DNA of 64,000 nucleotides from Conus ventricosus (taxonomy: Eukaryota > Mollusca > Gastropoda > Neogastropoda > Conidae): contig CM031616.1 of assembly GCA_018398815.1 (NCBI GenBank), positions 23,633,444 through 23,697,443 of the forward strand, given 5' to 3'. Shown one piece after another: positions 50,501-63,400 of this stretch (positions within the stretch are counted from its first letter, which is position 1; each line of letters opens with the position of its first letter). A model generated the notes under the pieces. The model was not told the origin of the DNA, did not search any database, and saw nothing but the letters and a program-made list of their open reading frames with translations. A program made the translations under genes and the position numbers.

Positions 50501-51699
50501 AGTCGCACCAACAACAGAAAGGGATGAAGCAAGTTAGGATGAAAACAACCAAGGCTGAAAAACGTGGTTTCACAGTTGCCTTGCTAGCTGCTGCTGACGG
50601 CACAAAGCTTCCAGCCTTTGTGATATTCAAAGAAAGGAATGGGGAGATCCCACGGAGAGCCCGTCTTCAGCTACAAGTGCCGGACAACATCCGTGTCACT
50701 GCCACACGGAACGGGTGGATGACCAGGGAGGCTCTCCTTTCTTGGATACAGCGCATACTTGGCCCCTCACATTCGCGTCGCCTTCTGGTACTCGACAGCT
50801 ATGCAGCTCACAGGACAGCCGAGGTCAGAGCTGCTTTCGACGAAAATGACGTCGACCTGGTCTACGTCCCTTGTGGCTGCACTGCTCTAGCTCAGCCCGT
50901 CGACGTGGGCATCGCAAAACCTATCAAGGATGGTGTCCGAGACTGTTGGGTCGAATGGATGACGCAAGTAAGGCCTCCAACTGCAGCCGGCAACCTCAGC
51001 AGCCAACAAGGCAGGACGTGATCACCTGGGTAAGCCAAGCATGGGACAGGGTGAGCCCAGACACCATTGTCAAAGGCTTTCCTGAGATGTGCGATCTCCA
51101 ATGCTCTGGACGGGTCCGAAGACGACCAGACACTGGAATGGTTTCCTGATGACATCGCAGCTTTCCTGCCGAATGCAGCTGAGGAGTCCAGTGACAGTGA
51201 CAATGAGAGGAAGAGGACGAGTTGCAAAATTCTTCCGAGGCAGACGCAGACGAAGGGAGTGACTTTGATGGGTTCAGGGAAGATAATTGAACAGGACAAA
51301 GTGATCATGTGATGTATAAAAGAAGTTTATTCTTCTAGTCAGGGCACAGAAGTTCACTGGTTGTGCTTATTCAGTGAATGTAACATGAATGTAACATGTA
51401 ACATGGTAGTTTTCTTTCGTGTTTTTGTTTCTTTAGTGACATTTCACAGGCTGAATGAAAGAAGCATGCTGCCTACGAGAAATTTAACCACAAACAGTGG
51501 TTTTGCTTTCATGGACAAAAACTGTTTCGATGAAAGAAAGAAAGAAGAAAAACTGGATTTAGACAAATCGTTTTATTTTGAGTTAAAAGCTTTTTTATAA
51601 ACTTTGCAAGACAGCTTAGTTTTGGTGTTTTTGTTTCTTTTAGTTTGGTTGGTTGATGGGTTGTTAATGTGAGTCCTTTCCTTCTCGTAAACTGTTATT

Positions 51700-51773
<74 letters not shown>

Positions 51774-54700
51774 CCTTTTGAACACACATGCATGCAAACA
51801 CACTCGCATGCAATGCACACACTTAAAGCACACACATTCATCTCTGGTGTGTACAAAGGATGTGAGAGAGAAAGACGGAGTGGCAACACAATTGGACATG
51901 ATTTTTAGAAAAGTGCCGATTTTTAGAAAAGTGCCGCTCGTGCATAGGGTGCACTACCTAGTAAACGCCCACCCCCAACTTCAGAGCCCATTTTGTGCAC
52001 ATGGGGGGTGGGCGCTTACAAGGTACTTTATGGTACTTTGTTTTTACGTCAATGCTTTTATGTTTAGCCCTTAACTGGATACGTTTTGTCTAGGCATTTT
52101 ACCTAATCAGACCTGTCCCTCTTAACACAGCTCGTGTACTTTTCAATGAAAACGAGCATATTTTCAACAGAGAATGTGTACAAATCTTCCACATTTTTGT
52201 AGAAACAATTGTGCCTACACATGTCCATTTATGTGCGTGTATTGTGTGTTGTTGTGTGTGTGTTTTGTGTGCATGTATTTTTTGTGAAAGCATGAGGGGT
52301 GGGGGTGGGGGTGGGGTGGTAAGGTGTATAGGAATTTGTTTCATTTTCACCTGGCACAACACAGCAGAGTGTAAAGGCAGGGCTTTCGAAAACGCAAAAA
52401 ATTGCGTACAGCACGCATTAAAACTCTACGGGACGCACTGGCAGGGTTCCCAGGTGTGGGCATGAAGCCAAAAAAGGACCTTTAACCCTCTTGTATTCAT
52501 AACAGGCGCAGACGGGAGCGCTGAGACAGCGCGCTAGATTTCGTAACGGGCGCAGACGGGAGCTGCCCGCCGCCTGTGTACGGTACTTTTCCATCACGTG
52601 CTGACTCCGTGAAAATACTCGGAGAGCCACTAAAAGTTGTTGGGGATTTCCCACTATAGCCCAATAATGTGGCAGCACTATTTTTGGATGCTGGCACCAC
52701 TTCCATTCACTAGGAAAGAGGAGAAACTGCAAGCGAAGAGTTTGTGCGTGAGACCGACCGATTTTCACAATGGCGTCGTCTGCTAACAACAGCGAGTTTG
52801 GTGATATTCCTGAGTATTCAGCGGAGGATGGGATCAAATTATGCAAGAAGTGGAGAAGTATGAAAAATGGAGAGTTAGAGAAGAGAATTATGTTGAAATC
52901 GGCACCAATGAAGGAGAGGAAAATGGTGAAAGCGACCCTCAGTACAACGTGCTACTCGACGTTCTGCAAAACAATGGCGACCGGCTACACATCCTGCCCA
53001 TGTGGTCACATTCCAACAGCCGACAGGCCCAGCGCACTCACTGCCGAACACTGCCACCGCACTAGATTATTTCTTTTTTCTACCTCTCACATTTTTCCAA
53101 CTAGTAGCAGAAGAAACTAACAGATACGCTCAACAAAAACAAGCAGCTAAGGGCACACCTGACCCCCTCTGGTTCAACACAACACCTGACGAAATGCGGG
53201 CTGTCTCTGTACTGATATTCCGTATGACAACTAAGGGATGACGCGTAGAAACGTCATATATGTGTTCTTTCTGCCAGGTGCCTCTATACTTTCATAAGAA
53301 TGACTGTTTCCCATGACTACCATGCGCAGAAAGTGGCTGAACAGTAGGGCAGTTTGCTAGTCTCTCTGTGTGTACGTGTATATATGCTTACCTGTAGTTT
53401 ATGGTGACAGTGCTTTGATGACACTTGGCAGTGACACTCTACTCAATTTCTTCACAGCTATACATTGTGTAAATACATATGGACATGTATACAGTGCTTA
53501 GAACAGTGACAGAAAAACAATGAGGAACTGTGCTTGAATCTACAGTAACTGTTCAGTAGTGACAATTGACACTAGTTGTGAATGACATTCTGTGGATTAC
53601 CTGTGGGGACTGAACAGGCGGACAGAAGACAGATCATCTCACTTAGGCCGCAGCTTTCATTTTACAACACTAACATGCATGTGCATGGATAACTGCATGT
53701 TGGTGTGCTGTATTAGAATTGTCACCATCGCATGTGACACATAGGTGACATTTTGGTGACAGTGACACGACCTTTCACCTCGAGACGCACAAAATCTTGC
53801 TCACAGTATAGAACAAAGCCTTGTGATCATACATGCGGAATTTCGTAGCTCTAGAGGTTTATTCTTGGTTGTGGTGAAGCATGAACCATACATACCCATT
53901 TTAAGGCTAAATTCACCAAAAAAATCTGAAAACTAGGGGGAATTTGGCCTCAGAGAATCTGAATACAAGAGGGTTAAAGGACTTTATAAGGACCTCAAAT
54001 CAGTTTAAAAGGACCTTTGCCAACATGACTTTACAGTACACCCCAAACCTTTTGACATGCAGAACAGCAGACACTTACCTCTCATAAACAGAGGAACAGC
54101 TAATCCCATTTGAATGTTAATTCAGTCTTTGCAATTCACGTCACTGTAGGTTTCTTTGGCTGAATGTTATTGTCACAAAGTTTTATTTCACAAATATGTT
54201 GATTACTGAGTTTTCACTGTGAGTCACAAACTATTATAGACACATAATGATGAATCACTTTCATTCCTTTGTTTTTACTGTCAGACCCACTACAACTACT
54301 ATTACACATTCTACTGTCACGTCCACTACACTACTATTTACACATTTTTCTTCACACAAAATCACAGTTTCTTAAGTTCCTCTTGTTTCTTTGTCAGTTG
54401 AATGGCTAGACTGCTGGCTTGGTCAAGTTTGTCCCTTGAAGACAGGCGAAGCTCATTGGACCTATCCACGAATGTAAAGCTCCTCTGTTCCTGAGCTTAA
54501 AACTCAGGTTGTCAGCCTCAACGATGAGTTGCTTTGAATCATTTTCTGCTTTCTTCTTCTTCTTCTCCAGCTCCCTAATCTCTTGTTCAAGAGCCTTCCG
54601 TTTCAGTTGGTTCTGGGTTGTCTCCTTTTCCTGACGCTGTTCTTTCAGGTGTTCATTGTATTTGCCCCATGCAGCACTTGCAGACACCAGGAGGGGCTTG

Positions 54701-57700
54701 TCCAGCTTCACGTTCTGGATCCCACCAACATCACGGATGTGGTCTATTATGACCCTTCGGGCTTTGAGAGCTTTCTGGCTCAGATTGTCAGCAGAAGCTT
54801 CTTTATTGTGGGAAAATCCTCGTTCCACTGTGGCTTGCCCATGGGACAGCAGCAACATGTTCTTAATGAAAGGCCTGAGTTGGAGAACTGGGAGTGTTCT
54901 AGAGCCTGGCACCACCAGGTGTCCACCCTGTCTTTGTCACAGTTGAATGAGCTGGCTGAGTGCGTGGCAGCAGTAGGCAGGAAGTTGTTGAACTCCTGAA
55001 GAATGGTGTCGGCCTTCACTTCAGTCACTCTGCCGCTGTCAATGACATTCTTCAGAAGAAGACCCATTTTCCTTGTGCTCTCTTCTTTGTTGTTGAGCTT
55101 GGTAGGGTCCAGGCATGACATGTTTCTGACCACTCCATATTTTAGTGGGCACTTTTCTATCATTTTCCCTACCATTTTTCATCAGAAAGCTTTGACACTG
55201 TTTGTCAAAGTCCCTGATTAGTCCCTCGGATACACCTGGCAGCTTCTTTGCCTTGTTGACGAGGCTTGTTGTCTTAAAGTCCAACTGCACTCTAGCTCGC
55301 AGATTGTTAGCATCATCCAAGTCTATTTGAGTCAGTGGGGTGTCACTCAGCACATCCTCTTTGATGAACCTCTGCATGAGGTTCTTCAGCATGGTCTGGA
55401 GATCTGTGGCCATGAAGGGCATGAGGGGCTTGTCTGCCTGGTACTTTTTCAGGAATGGCTCAATGAGCCGAGCAACAGATGCAAAGAAAGACAGTTGGCT
55501 GGGCAGCAAGGGGCTGTTGACTCCAGTTTTTCACACATTCAAAACTGTTGTTACGTGGCAGAGTGATCTTCTTGGCCAGAGCAGCTTTCACAAACAAATC
55601 TAAATTGGGCAACAGTTCAATGGCTCGCATTGCTGGCACAGCATTCTCCAGCCACCTGTGGCGACAGAACTTCAATGGAAGAGAGGATGCTTGGGTTGTG
55701 GTGTAGTAATCCTCAAGGCGAGCTGGACTGTCTTCAAAGAGCTTGTAGGATGCAGACAAAAATTCTTCTATTCTCCACCCTGTGGCTTCACAACCGGTAC
55801 GGAAGGCGTTGTGCAGAGTGTGAAGGCCACAGCTTCCCACATGCAGCAAGGAGACTCCATGGTTGTCTTTCATGTCGCAGTTCATGGTGTTGTAGACAGT
55901 CCAATTCACGTTGGGCCCATCCATGCCAAGCTGTAGCAAGTCTCTCTTGTTCAAGTTGGACTTTGTGAAGACTGACTCAAACTTTGCAGTCATGTCCTTT
56001 CCTGTGGCGTGGCCCAAAAACTCTGAAGTCAAATACCGTTTTTCACAACAGAATCTTGCCAGATACGTATCATAAAGTCCATTTGCTTCATGTGGTTTTG
56101 CTTGTTCAAAGACTCGTCAAAGAGCAAAACATATCCTAGTTCAGAGGAAGCCTCGACATTCTTTTGTAGCAGCTCAGAAAATCGGGGTTCAAGCCCAAAT
56201 GTTGTCAGGTATCGGCATCTTGTTTCCCCACATTGAAATCTGGCAGCAATGTCACTGTCTGAGAACATAGATCTGAACAATTCTCCGCTCTGCTCTGATG
56301 ATCTGTAACTGTAGTGGCAGTCCACAACTTTCATTGCCCACAACACTTCAGCCTTCAATCGACCGCTGTCAAGATCAAAACTAGATCTAGGCCTAGTACT
56401 AGTAGTAGATTTCTGTGGTTGGACTTGTACTGACGCACTTTCATTGCTGGCAGTGGCATGACTAGTACTGCTAGTTGAACTGGAAGCGACTGTGCTTGAC
56501 ACACTGCTAGCTGTTTGTTGAAAAGAAATCAGTCATGTTACATCTGGTGTCTGCCTTGAATTTTCGTTCATTTTTCACATGTCTGTCGGTCTTGGCATGC
56601 TGCTTAAGGACACTCTCTCCCCATTGATGCAAGTTTCAACGAAACCCCACAAAAAAGGCACCGAGCAGAATGCTTGTCCACAGTATCGCTTCTCACCCAC
56701 TCGCAATAAACTTTATCAGATAACCATCTATCCTGAAAGGAACATTTCCCTGGCATTTTGAACGTTTAGCTTGCAAACAAAACTTTTTTAAAACTTTCCA
56801 AACTAGGCCTTCGTCAGAATTAGCTAGCGCAGGGAAAAAGGAGGAAGGAGGAGAAAAGACGGAGAAGGCATCTATCTTGTACATGTTGCTCAAGAACGCA
56901 GCATATAGCTGTTCTCCAAGGCAGTTTGTTATGTTCGCATGTTCGCAAACCGTGATGTTATGTACCTACATTTATTTGGGTAATATGTTTTCATCTTTAT
57001 TGCCTCACTCTTTTAATTAATTTCTATACAGGGAACCTTTTAACATAGATCGTTTGACCGAAAATATTGAGTCAGCTATATGCCGCAAACATTAGCACCG
57101 CGTCTGCTCTTTGGAACCCATGACGTCAAAGCTAAGCAAAGCAGCAGGCGTGACTCATAGCCACTGGGGCGCGGCTTCACGTCGTCTGCCACTGAGCAGA
57201 AAGCGCACTAATGTTATAGGCCTAGTAGTACTATCCTTGTACAGTACCGAGTTTCAGACGATATCATATCGCGTCGGCATCTTTCAACTCTTTGCAACTT
57301 GCAAAAGTACGGTTTTGGTTGTCGAAGGTGTTTCAGTTTCGTTCTCAAGTCTCTTTCTCTTGATAAAACAGGACTTAACAGTACCTTTCAAAACTTAAAA
57401 GGACCTCCTGATGAGTTAAAAGGACCAACTTGCTGAATCAAAGCACTTAAAAGGCCTTTTAACCAAAATCCAATTCATAAGGACTTAAAAGGACTTGAAA
57501 GGACCCTACGAACCCTGACTGGGTGTCCGTGTAAGGGGTCCCCAGGGACCCCTTCAAATTTAGGTGAAGTCAGACATAAAGTGAGAAAAGGCTGCCTTCA
57601 ACATCGTAAGTTGGTGCCGTAACATCGTAGGTCTGCTACACTTCAGACCGAACCCATCCCTTTTCGAGTTTGAACAGTAACAAAGCGAGTAGGGCAGCCT

Positions 57701-60189
57701 CCTAACAACATACGTCGGTCACTTTTGTCGTCTGCTGAGGCTGACTGACTAAGCTTAACGCTAGGCCACAGCATCGTTTTCAGTTGACCGAATTTTCCTA
57801 CTTTGAGCCATGTGATGTCACGATGACGCTTTTCATTTTCCCGGCAGGAGAGAGGCATTTCCGCGAAGCCTTTGTTTCAAACATGTCTCTCGAAGCGTGG
57901 TTAACGAAATCATCGTCGCAAAAGCGAAAAAGCGTAGCAGAGGAGCAAGATCGAGAACGGATACAATTTTTGATGTTTATTTTGTTGTTTTTATTGTGAC
58001 AATTGGAGTGCGCGTGTAGGGATGCAATTTTTTAACGTACATTTTGTTGTTTTTATTGTGGTGTAGGGACCCCTTAATGTTAGCCTGGGACCCCTTAAAA
58101 ATCTGATGAAGGGGTCCCTGGGACCGGAAAGATTTTCACCCCAGCAGAAGCCCTGGTAAAGGGTTATCTGATCTTGCAGTAACTGCTGTAAAAGGAAGAA
58201 AAAAAAAGGTTCTTCCAACACAGATTACTATCAGCAAATTTGGGCTAATTCGTGATCTCTCGCCATCCCTTTTCTTTTCTTTTTTTTTCCCTTCTTTTTA
58301 GTCGTTATGTTAAAACTTACTGTCGAAGAAGCACATGCTGCCAGACCCAATTTCATGCACAAATGTTAACAGAAGTTGTCACTCTTTGTTCAAAGCCCAT
58401 CCTCCCCCCCCCCCCCCCCTTTCCCAACAGGCACACCAAGACAACAAAATGGTCACACTCCACAAGCGCAATTACAGCCCCAAAACATCTGTAGGCTCCC
58501 TCCCCCCCCTCTCCTCCCAACTCCCTCTCCCCCAACATTTCTTTGTTTAGATTGTCATATTCATCTATTTCCACCTAACATGTACAAAATATGCCCCTCC
58601 CCTCCTCCCAACTCCCTCTCCCCCAACATTTCTTTGTTTAGGTCATCATATTCATCTTATTTCTGCCTAACATGTACAAAGTATGGGCAAAATCATATGG
58701 GTAAACAGGTCTGCTCAATGTTTCTGTTTTCAAGCTGCTTGTAACCCTGGTGTGGTCTCCGAGGTGGGCTTAACACATGACATTATGATCTGACTTTGTC
58801 TTGACGTCATCATTCTACACAGCTGGCATTCTTTCAGTTATTATTAGATCATTATGTCATCACTTCCACAAATCATTCACAGCTGCATCAGGTCAACTAT
58901 GGCATTGAGAAGAAAAGGAAAATAAACAAGGAAAACCATCTAAAATATGTTTTCATCCCCACATTGCTGACCTTGGGAGAGAGGGCAGGTGGCACGCATG
59001 CCTGCATATGTATAGTGTATATATGTGTGTATGCGTGGGTGTTGTGTGTGTTTGTGTGTGTGTGGTGCAAAAAAAAAAAAAAAATTGAACCACTCCTTTC
59101 AACTGATCCAAATTGTGTCCATTTGTGAAGCTTATAATATTTCCTTCTCAAATTTCCTATCACTAACCCCAACTCTTCTCTGACACACCCTAGACTTCTG
59201 CAGGGAAAACTGTCATCTGCCCCTAAGAGAGAAACATAAACATACTAACAGGACTGGTTACAATTGTCTGCTCCTGCCGTGCAACACCAAAGCATATGAC
59301 AACCAAAGTTAAGAATCTGATTTCGTCTGAACCATTTCCTTTCTTTCTTTCGCATTCCCGGCCATGCTAGATCCTCAACGCGGTTAGTAAGGCGAAGTCA
59401 GCAGTCCGCTGCAGTGACCCCACTGGTCACCAGAGCTTCTCCTGGACCTCAACTGGACTGGGCCACGTCTGGTGTCTCAAGGCTTCAAAGGAGGGGGCAG
59501 CCCTGTTAAGATGTGGGCGGGAGCTTGGGAGCCTGTACCACAAGGGCACTGGTCAGTATGAGAGAGTTTGAGACGCGAAAGATGAAAGAGGAGTTGGTAG
59601 TGTCCTGTCAGCAGCCCAACCTGAGCTGCTCTGACGAGTTGGTGGATGCTGTAGACTATTTTGAATTCTGCAGACATGGGCTGGAGGTTCATACACACAC
59701 ACACACGCGAAAGGAAACAACTCCCACACACATAAAAGACAGCATCACTCACTCGAAGTGCATTGTTGGACAAGATCAACACCTCCAGCTTGTGAAGTGA
59801 CTTGATGTCGTCAGGAATCTTGGTCAGCTGGTTGGTGCCTAGCGACAGCTCCACCATGTTGACCCATGACCCCATGTCCAGAGGCAAGGCCGTCAGCTGG
59901 TTGTCTTTCATGTTCAGCTTGGTCAGAGAGGTTGCCCGGGAGAAAATGCCCAGGGGGATGTTGTTGATCTGGTTATGCTCCATGTTGATGGACTGATTAA
60001 AAAGCAACATCATATTGGCAATTTCTCTAAGACACCGCAAGAGGTAAATCCACACTACTAGGTAATTCTTGTTGACCGATATAAACAGACCTCTTTTTTT
60101 TTTTCAAATCACAATATGCTTCATACACACTTGAGATATCACAAACGATCGATGCATTCTGTGGGGGTAACTCACATAGTCTGACTTTG

Positions 60190-60220
<31 letters not shown>

Positions 60221-60368
60221 TGCGTGAGACAGACAGACACTGAGACATACTGAGACAGAGTGAGTGAGTCGAGTGAGTGAGTGAGTGAGTGAGTGAGTGA
60301 GTGAGTGAGTGAGTGAGTGAGTGAGTGTGAGTGTGTGTGTGTGTGTGAGACAAAAGACAAATACACAG

Positions 60369-60435
<67 letters not shown>

Positions 60436-63400
60436 GTGAGTGAGTGAGTATGTGTGTGTGTGTGTGTGTGCGTGCCGCGCGTTTACTCAAAGCACAAAGA
60501 TCCTTCACACAGAAGATGCCAAAAGAGATGAATATGCAACGTGAGAATTTCCCACCAACCAATGTCAACTGTGAAGGCATCAGTTTCAAACCATTACATC
60601 TTAGCAACCAGACAAGATGAAGATGAAGTAAGACATGAATATATACGAACACTGCTGGGGAACTCACATAGACTGATGTAAACTGTGAAGGCCCGCCAGT
60701 AGGGTATTTCTCAAATTTGTTGCGAGACAAGGTGATGCTGGTCAGGTTGGACAGACTTGACAACAGACCCTCCTTCAACATAGAGTCTTCACCATCATCA
60801 TCACACTACAAGGCCATCACCGTAATCACCACAGTCAATGTTGTCAGCAACACTACAAAATCATACATCATTTTCAATCATCAACATAATTTTCATCACC
60901 AAGGATGCATCATTATCAACTCTATAATATAACACGCAAACAAGTGCACATACACACACCATGCATGTATGAAATAAGCAATAAATCACACACATGTGTA
61001 AGCAAATGAGCAGGAAATTATCAGCCAAAGTTCCCTCTTAAGACACCAAACGGAGCTTCTCCCTCCAAGGAGAAAGCAAACTTGAACGGGGTTAATGGAA
61101 ATCTATAATGACAAGAAGCAAAATATTTTTCAAAAAAGCAAAAAGAGGCGTGTTCCTGAACCAAGAAAACGAAAAAAAACTCAACTAGTTTTAATATGTT
61201 TGGGTGAAGCAACCTAACTAAGGGCAATCACTCTGCTGGCTAACTAAGAATGGACAAGACGTTAGCTCCCTGCTCTCCCAATCTTATTTGGGGGGGGGGG
61301 GGGGGGGATCCTGATGATATGACAATACTCCACACCAAGCAAGAATGGGCAATTGCTTGGACTGTTAAGTATGAGAAAAATGCACATACATACAAGCAAA
61401 AAAGCACGCACACACACACATCTGCAGACGCATCCTTTCTCATACATATACGCTCATCAAAGTATATACATATGTTCCGTGCATACAATAATTGTCCAGG
61501 TGTGAATTGATTTTACATTTCCCTCTCCCCCCAAAATGTACACCCACCTTTTCACCCCACACTTCACCTCTCCTCCATCTACTATCATAAATGTGAACAG
61601 AGATGACATAAATTCACTCATCCATAAGCACACATGTATGCTCTCATGCATACACACACAGAGAGATAAGCACTCCATGTGGCATGAACTTACAGGCAGC
61701 TGTGATATGTTGTTGCCTTCCACATTGAACTCCTCCATGTTCTCACAATTGGCTAGTGATCGAGGTATGCTGGCCAAGCGGTTATACCTGCCAACACAAA
61801 ACACATGGCTGAGGTTTGCATTAAAGACAAAGCGTTCTGCTCTTCATCCAAGGGTCCAATCACCACTTGGGACAGCCAGGTCATAGCAGATTTTTTCTAC
61901 AGGTTCAACATCTGTGCACACTCCAACCCCCTTCACATCCTTCTGATGAAATTTAACACCGACTTCTGGTGTGTGTATGCATGCATTAACCTTTTGACTA
62001 CCGTTCTGTCCTGTTGCTCTTGTCAACCACGTCAACCATACATTTCTCTTCCATATGGATTATTTGAGAAGCTTCGAGTGTTCAGACGTGCTGTATACAT
62101 GTACTGAAGAAGCCACCACTGTATAGCAGCCACGATTTGCACCTAAAGAGAACCAACAACAACAAAATTTTAAATAACATCTTTAAGTGTGACCAAGAGT
62201 TACAATAATAGGTGACTAGTTCGACTGTCTACTGATCATAATTATAGAGATTTCAGTAGACAAGTTATCCTTGGAATGATAATAACAGCTCAGGAAGCCA
62301 TGTTGTCTATATGCACTTGCATTCACTTATAACTTCTGAATTTTTTTTTTACTGCAAGAATGCTATATCCGATCCCATCATTCATAAGCCATTCAAATGG
62401 ATCACATACACATACACAAAACAAAACTGCACACTTACGTCTTGTTTGAATCGCCAAAGACAGAACGATATCACCTTAACTAAATATAATCATATATACA
62501 AAGATGTCACTAATGGTAAACTTCTTGGCTTTCGTTTAGGAACAAAGAAGACTGAGGGAAAAACAAAATGCGATGGCAGAAACGGTAAATCACGCAGGAG
62601 TTAACAACTGACTCAACTGAAGAAGGCAAAAAATTTAAGTTGTGGGCAGTGATTGGGAGGTCATGTGGCTGGTTAGTTGGTTAAGATTTCCAGCTGAACA
62701 GCTTGCGTATCAGCCAGTATGTACACACCTGCAATCAAAGGCCAGGTTGCCGAGTTAGTTTCATAGAGCGAGAAGGCCATTTTTGACCGACTCACTGAGC
62801 AGTCAGCCACCCTACATCTCCCCTAGGACAGGAGGAAGGGGTGGTTGCGTGACTGGAGGGTGGGGGATTGGAGGTAGGGGAATAAAGATCCTAGGAAGGG
62901 GGAAAGGGGGGGTCGGAAATAATCATTAAACTAGCAGTTTTTATTCTTTACCAGTTTAACATACCACTACACACCAGCAGTGAAGGCTCACGTATAAGAA
63001 CTTCAACAGATGCCTTTCCTGTTTTCTTTCAACTGATCCAACCGAGAGTGCTGTGTTTAAAAACAAAAAAAACCACTTGTGTAATCATGCACTATATGTC
63101 TACTTGTCTTAATTTTTGCTGTTGTCACGGTTTATGGCTTTCTACATTTCATCACAGCAGATGTCTTCTCCAGCAGAAACTGCATAAGGAAGAAAAAGTC
63201 AGTGCAAAATCGCTGAACATCAGGAAAATGGCATGCTTGACCTAGCAAAAAGTTCAAAATGATATCACCAGGAATCTTTCTCCACCAAAAACAGAGGAAA
63301 GGGACGTGCTCCACTCTTGTTCTCAAAAATTTCAAGCTGTAGAATTATACTTGAGCTTGCGAAGGGGGAGGGGGGGATGGAGATAGGATGGGGAGGGGGG

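Larger units (their letters stand above)
49692..52033 (+). mobile_element. pogo-type DNA transposon flanked by TA
   Basis: Left end CCGTAAAGTACCTTGTAAGC (after TA at 49690-49691). The right end, read in reverse, is CCATAAAGTACCTTGTAAGC (before TA at 52034-52035): 19 of 20 bases match. TA duplication and a D-D-D transposase inside fit the pogo group of Tc1/mariner elements. Near both ends a second block in direct orientation reads CGTGCA-AGGGT and TAAACGCCCACCCCCAAC (49755-49797; 51938-51984), so each end can fold on itself. 2.34 kb, inserted in a SHOC2 intron. Confidence 0.85.
52442..57517 (-). mobile_element. Inner hAT-like transposon, ends CAGGGTTC
   Basis: Left end CAGGGTTC at 52442-52449; right end GAACCCTG to 57517. 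Flanks share only ACTGG, so the target duplication is short or decayed (hAT usually gives 8 bp). Both ends carry clusters of the motif TTAAAAGGACC (53990-54020; 57390-57510), typical of transposase-binding subterminal repeats in hAT elements. It carries the - strand transposase at 54406-56893 and is itself interrupted by the piggyBac element. Confidence 0.7.
52378..58155. mobile_element. Outer hAT-like element, ends CAGGGCTT, holding two nested elements
   Basis: The left end CAGGGCTTTCG starts at 52378; the right end, in reverse, is CAGGGCTTCTG, ending 58155. The flanks share GTAAAGG (52371-52377 and 58156-58162), consistent with a target duplication. CAGGG termini are common in hAT elements. 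Only about 64 bp on the left and 640 bp on the right belong to this element. The right part contains a short frame starting [17 protein letters not shown] (57883 onward), like the first residues of a transposase. The remainder is the inserted inner element. Confidence 0.65.

Noticed and set aside
57784..57999. Small gene containing [17 protein letters not shown]
   Set aside because: It lies inside the right arm of the outer hAT-like element and resembles only the first residues of a transposase; kept as part of the element.
60104..60781. 225-codon minus-strand frame
   Set aside because: Only its first part (60668-60772) is a real SHOC2 exon; the rest is intron and GAGT/GA microsatellite read through.
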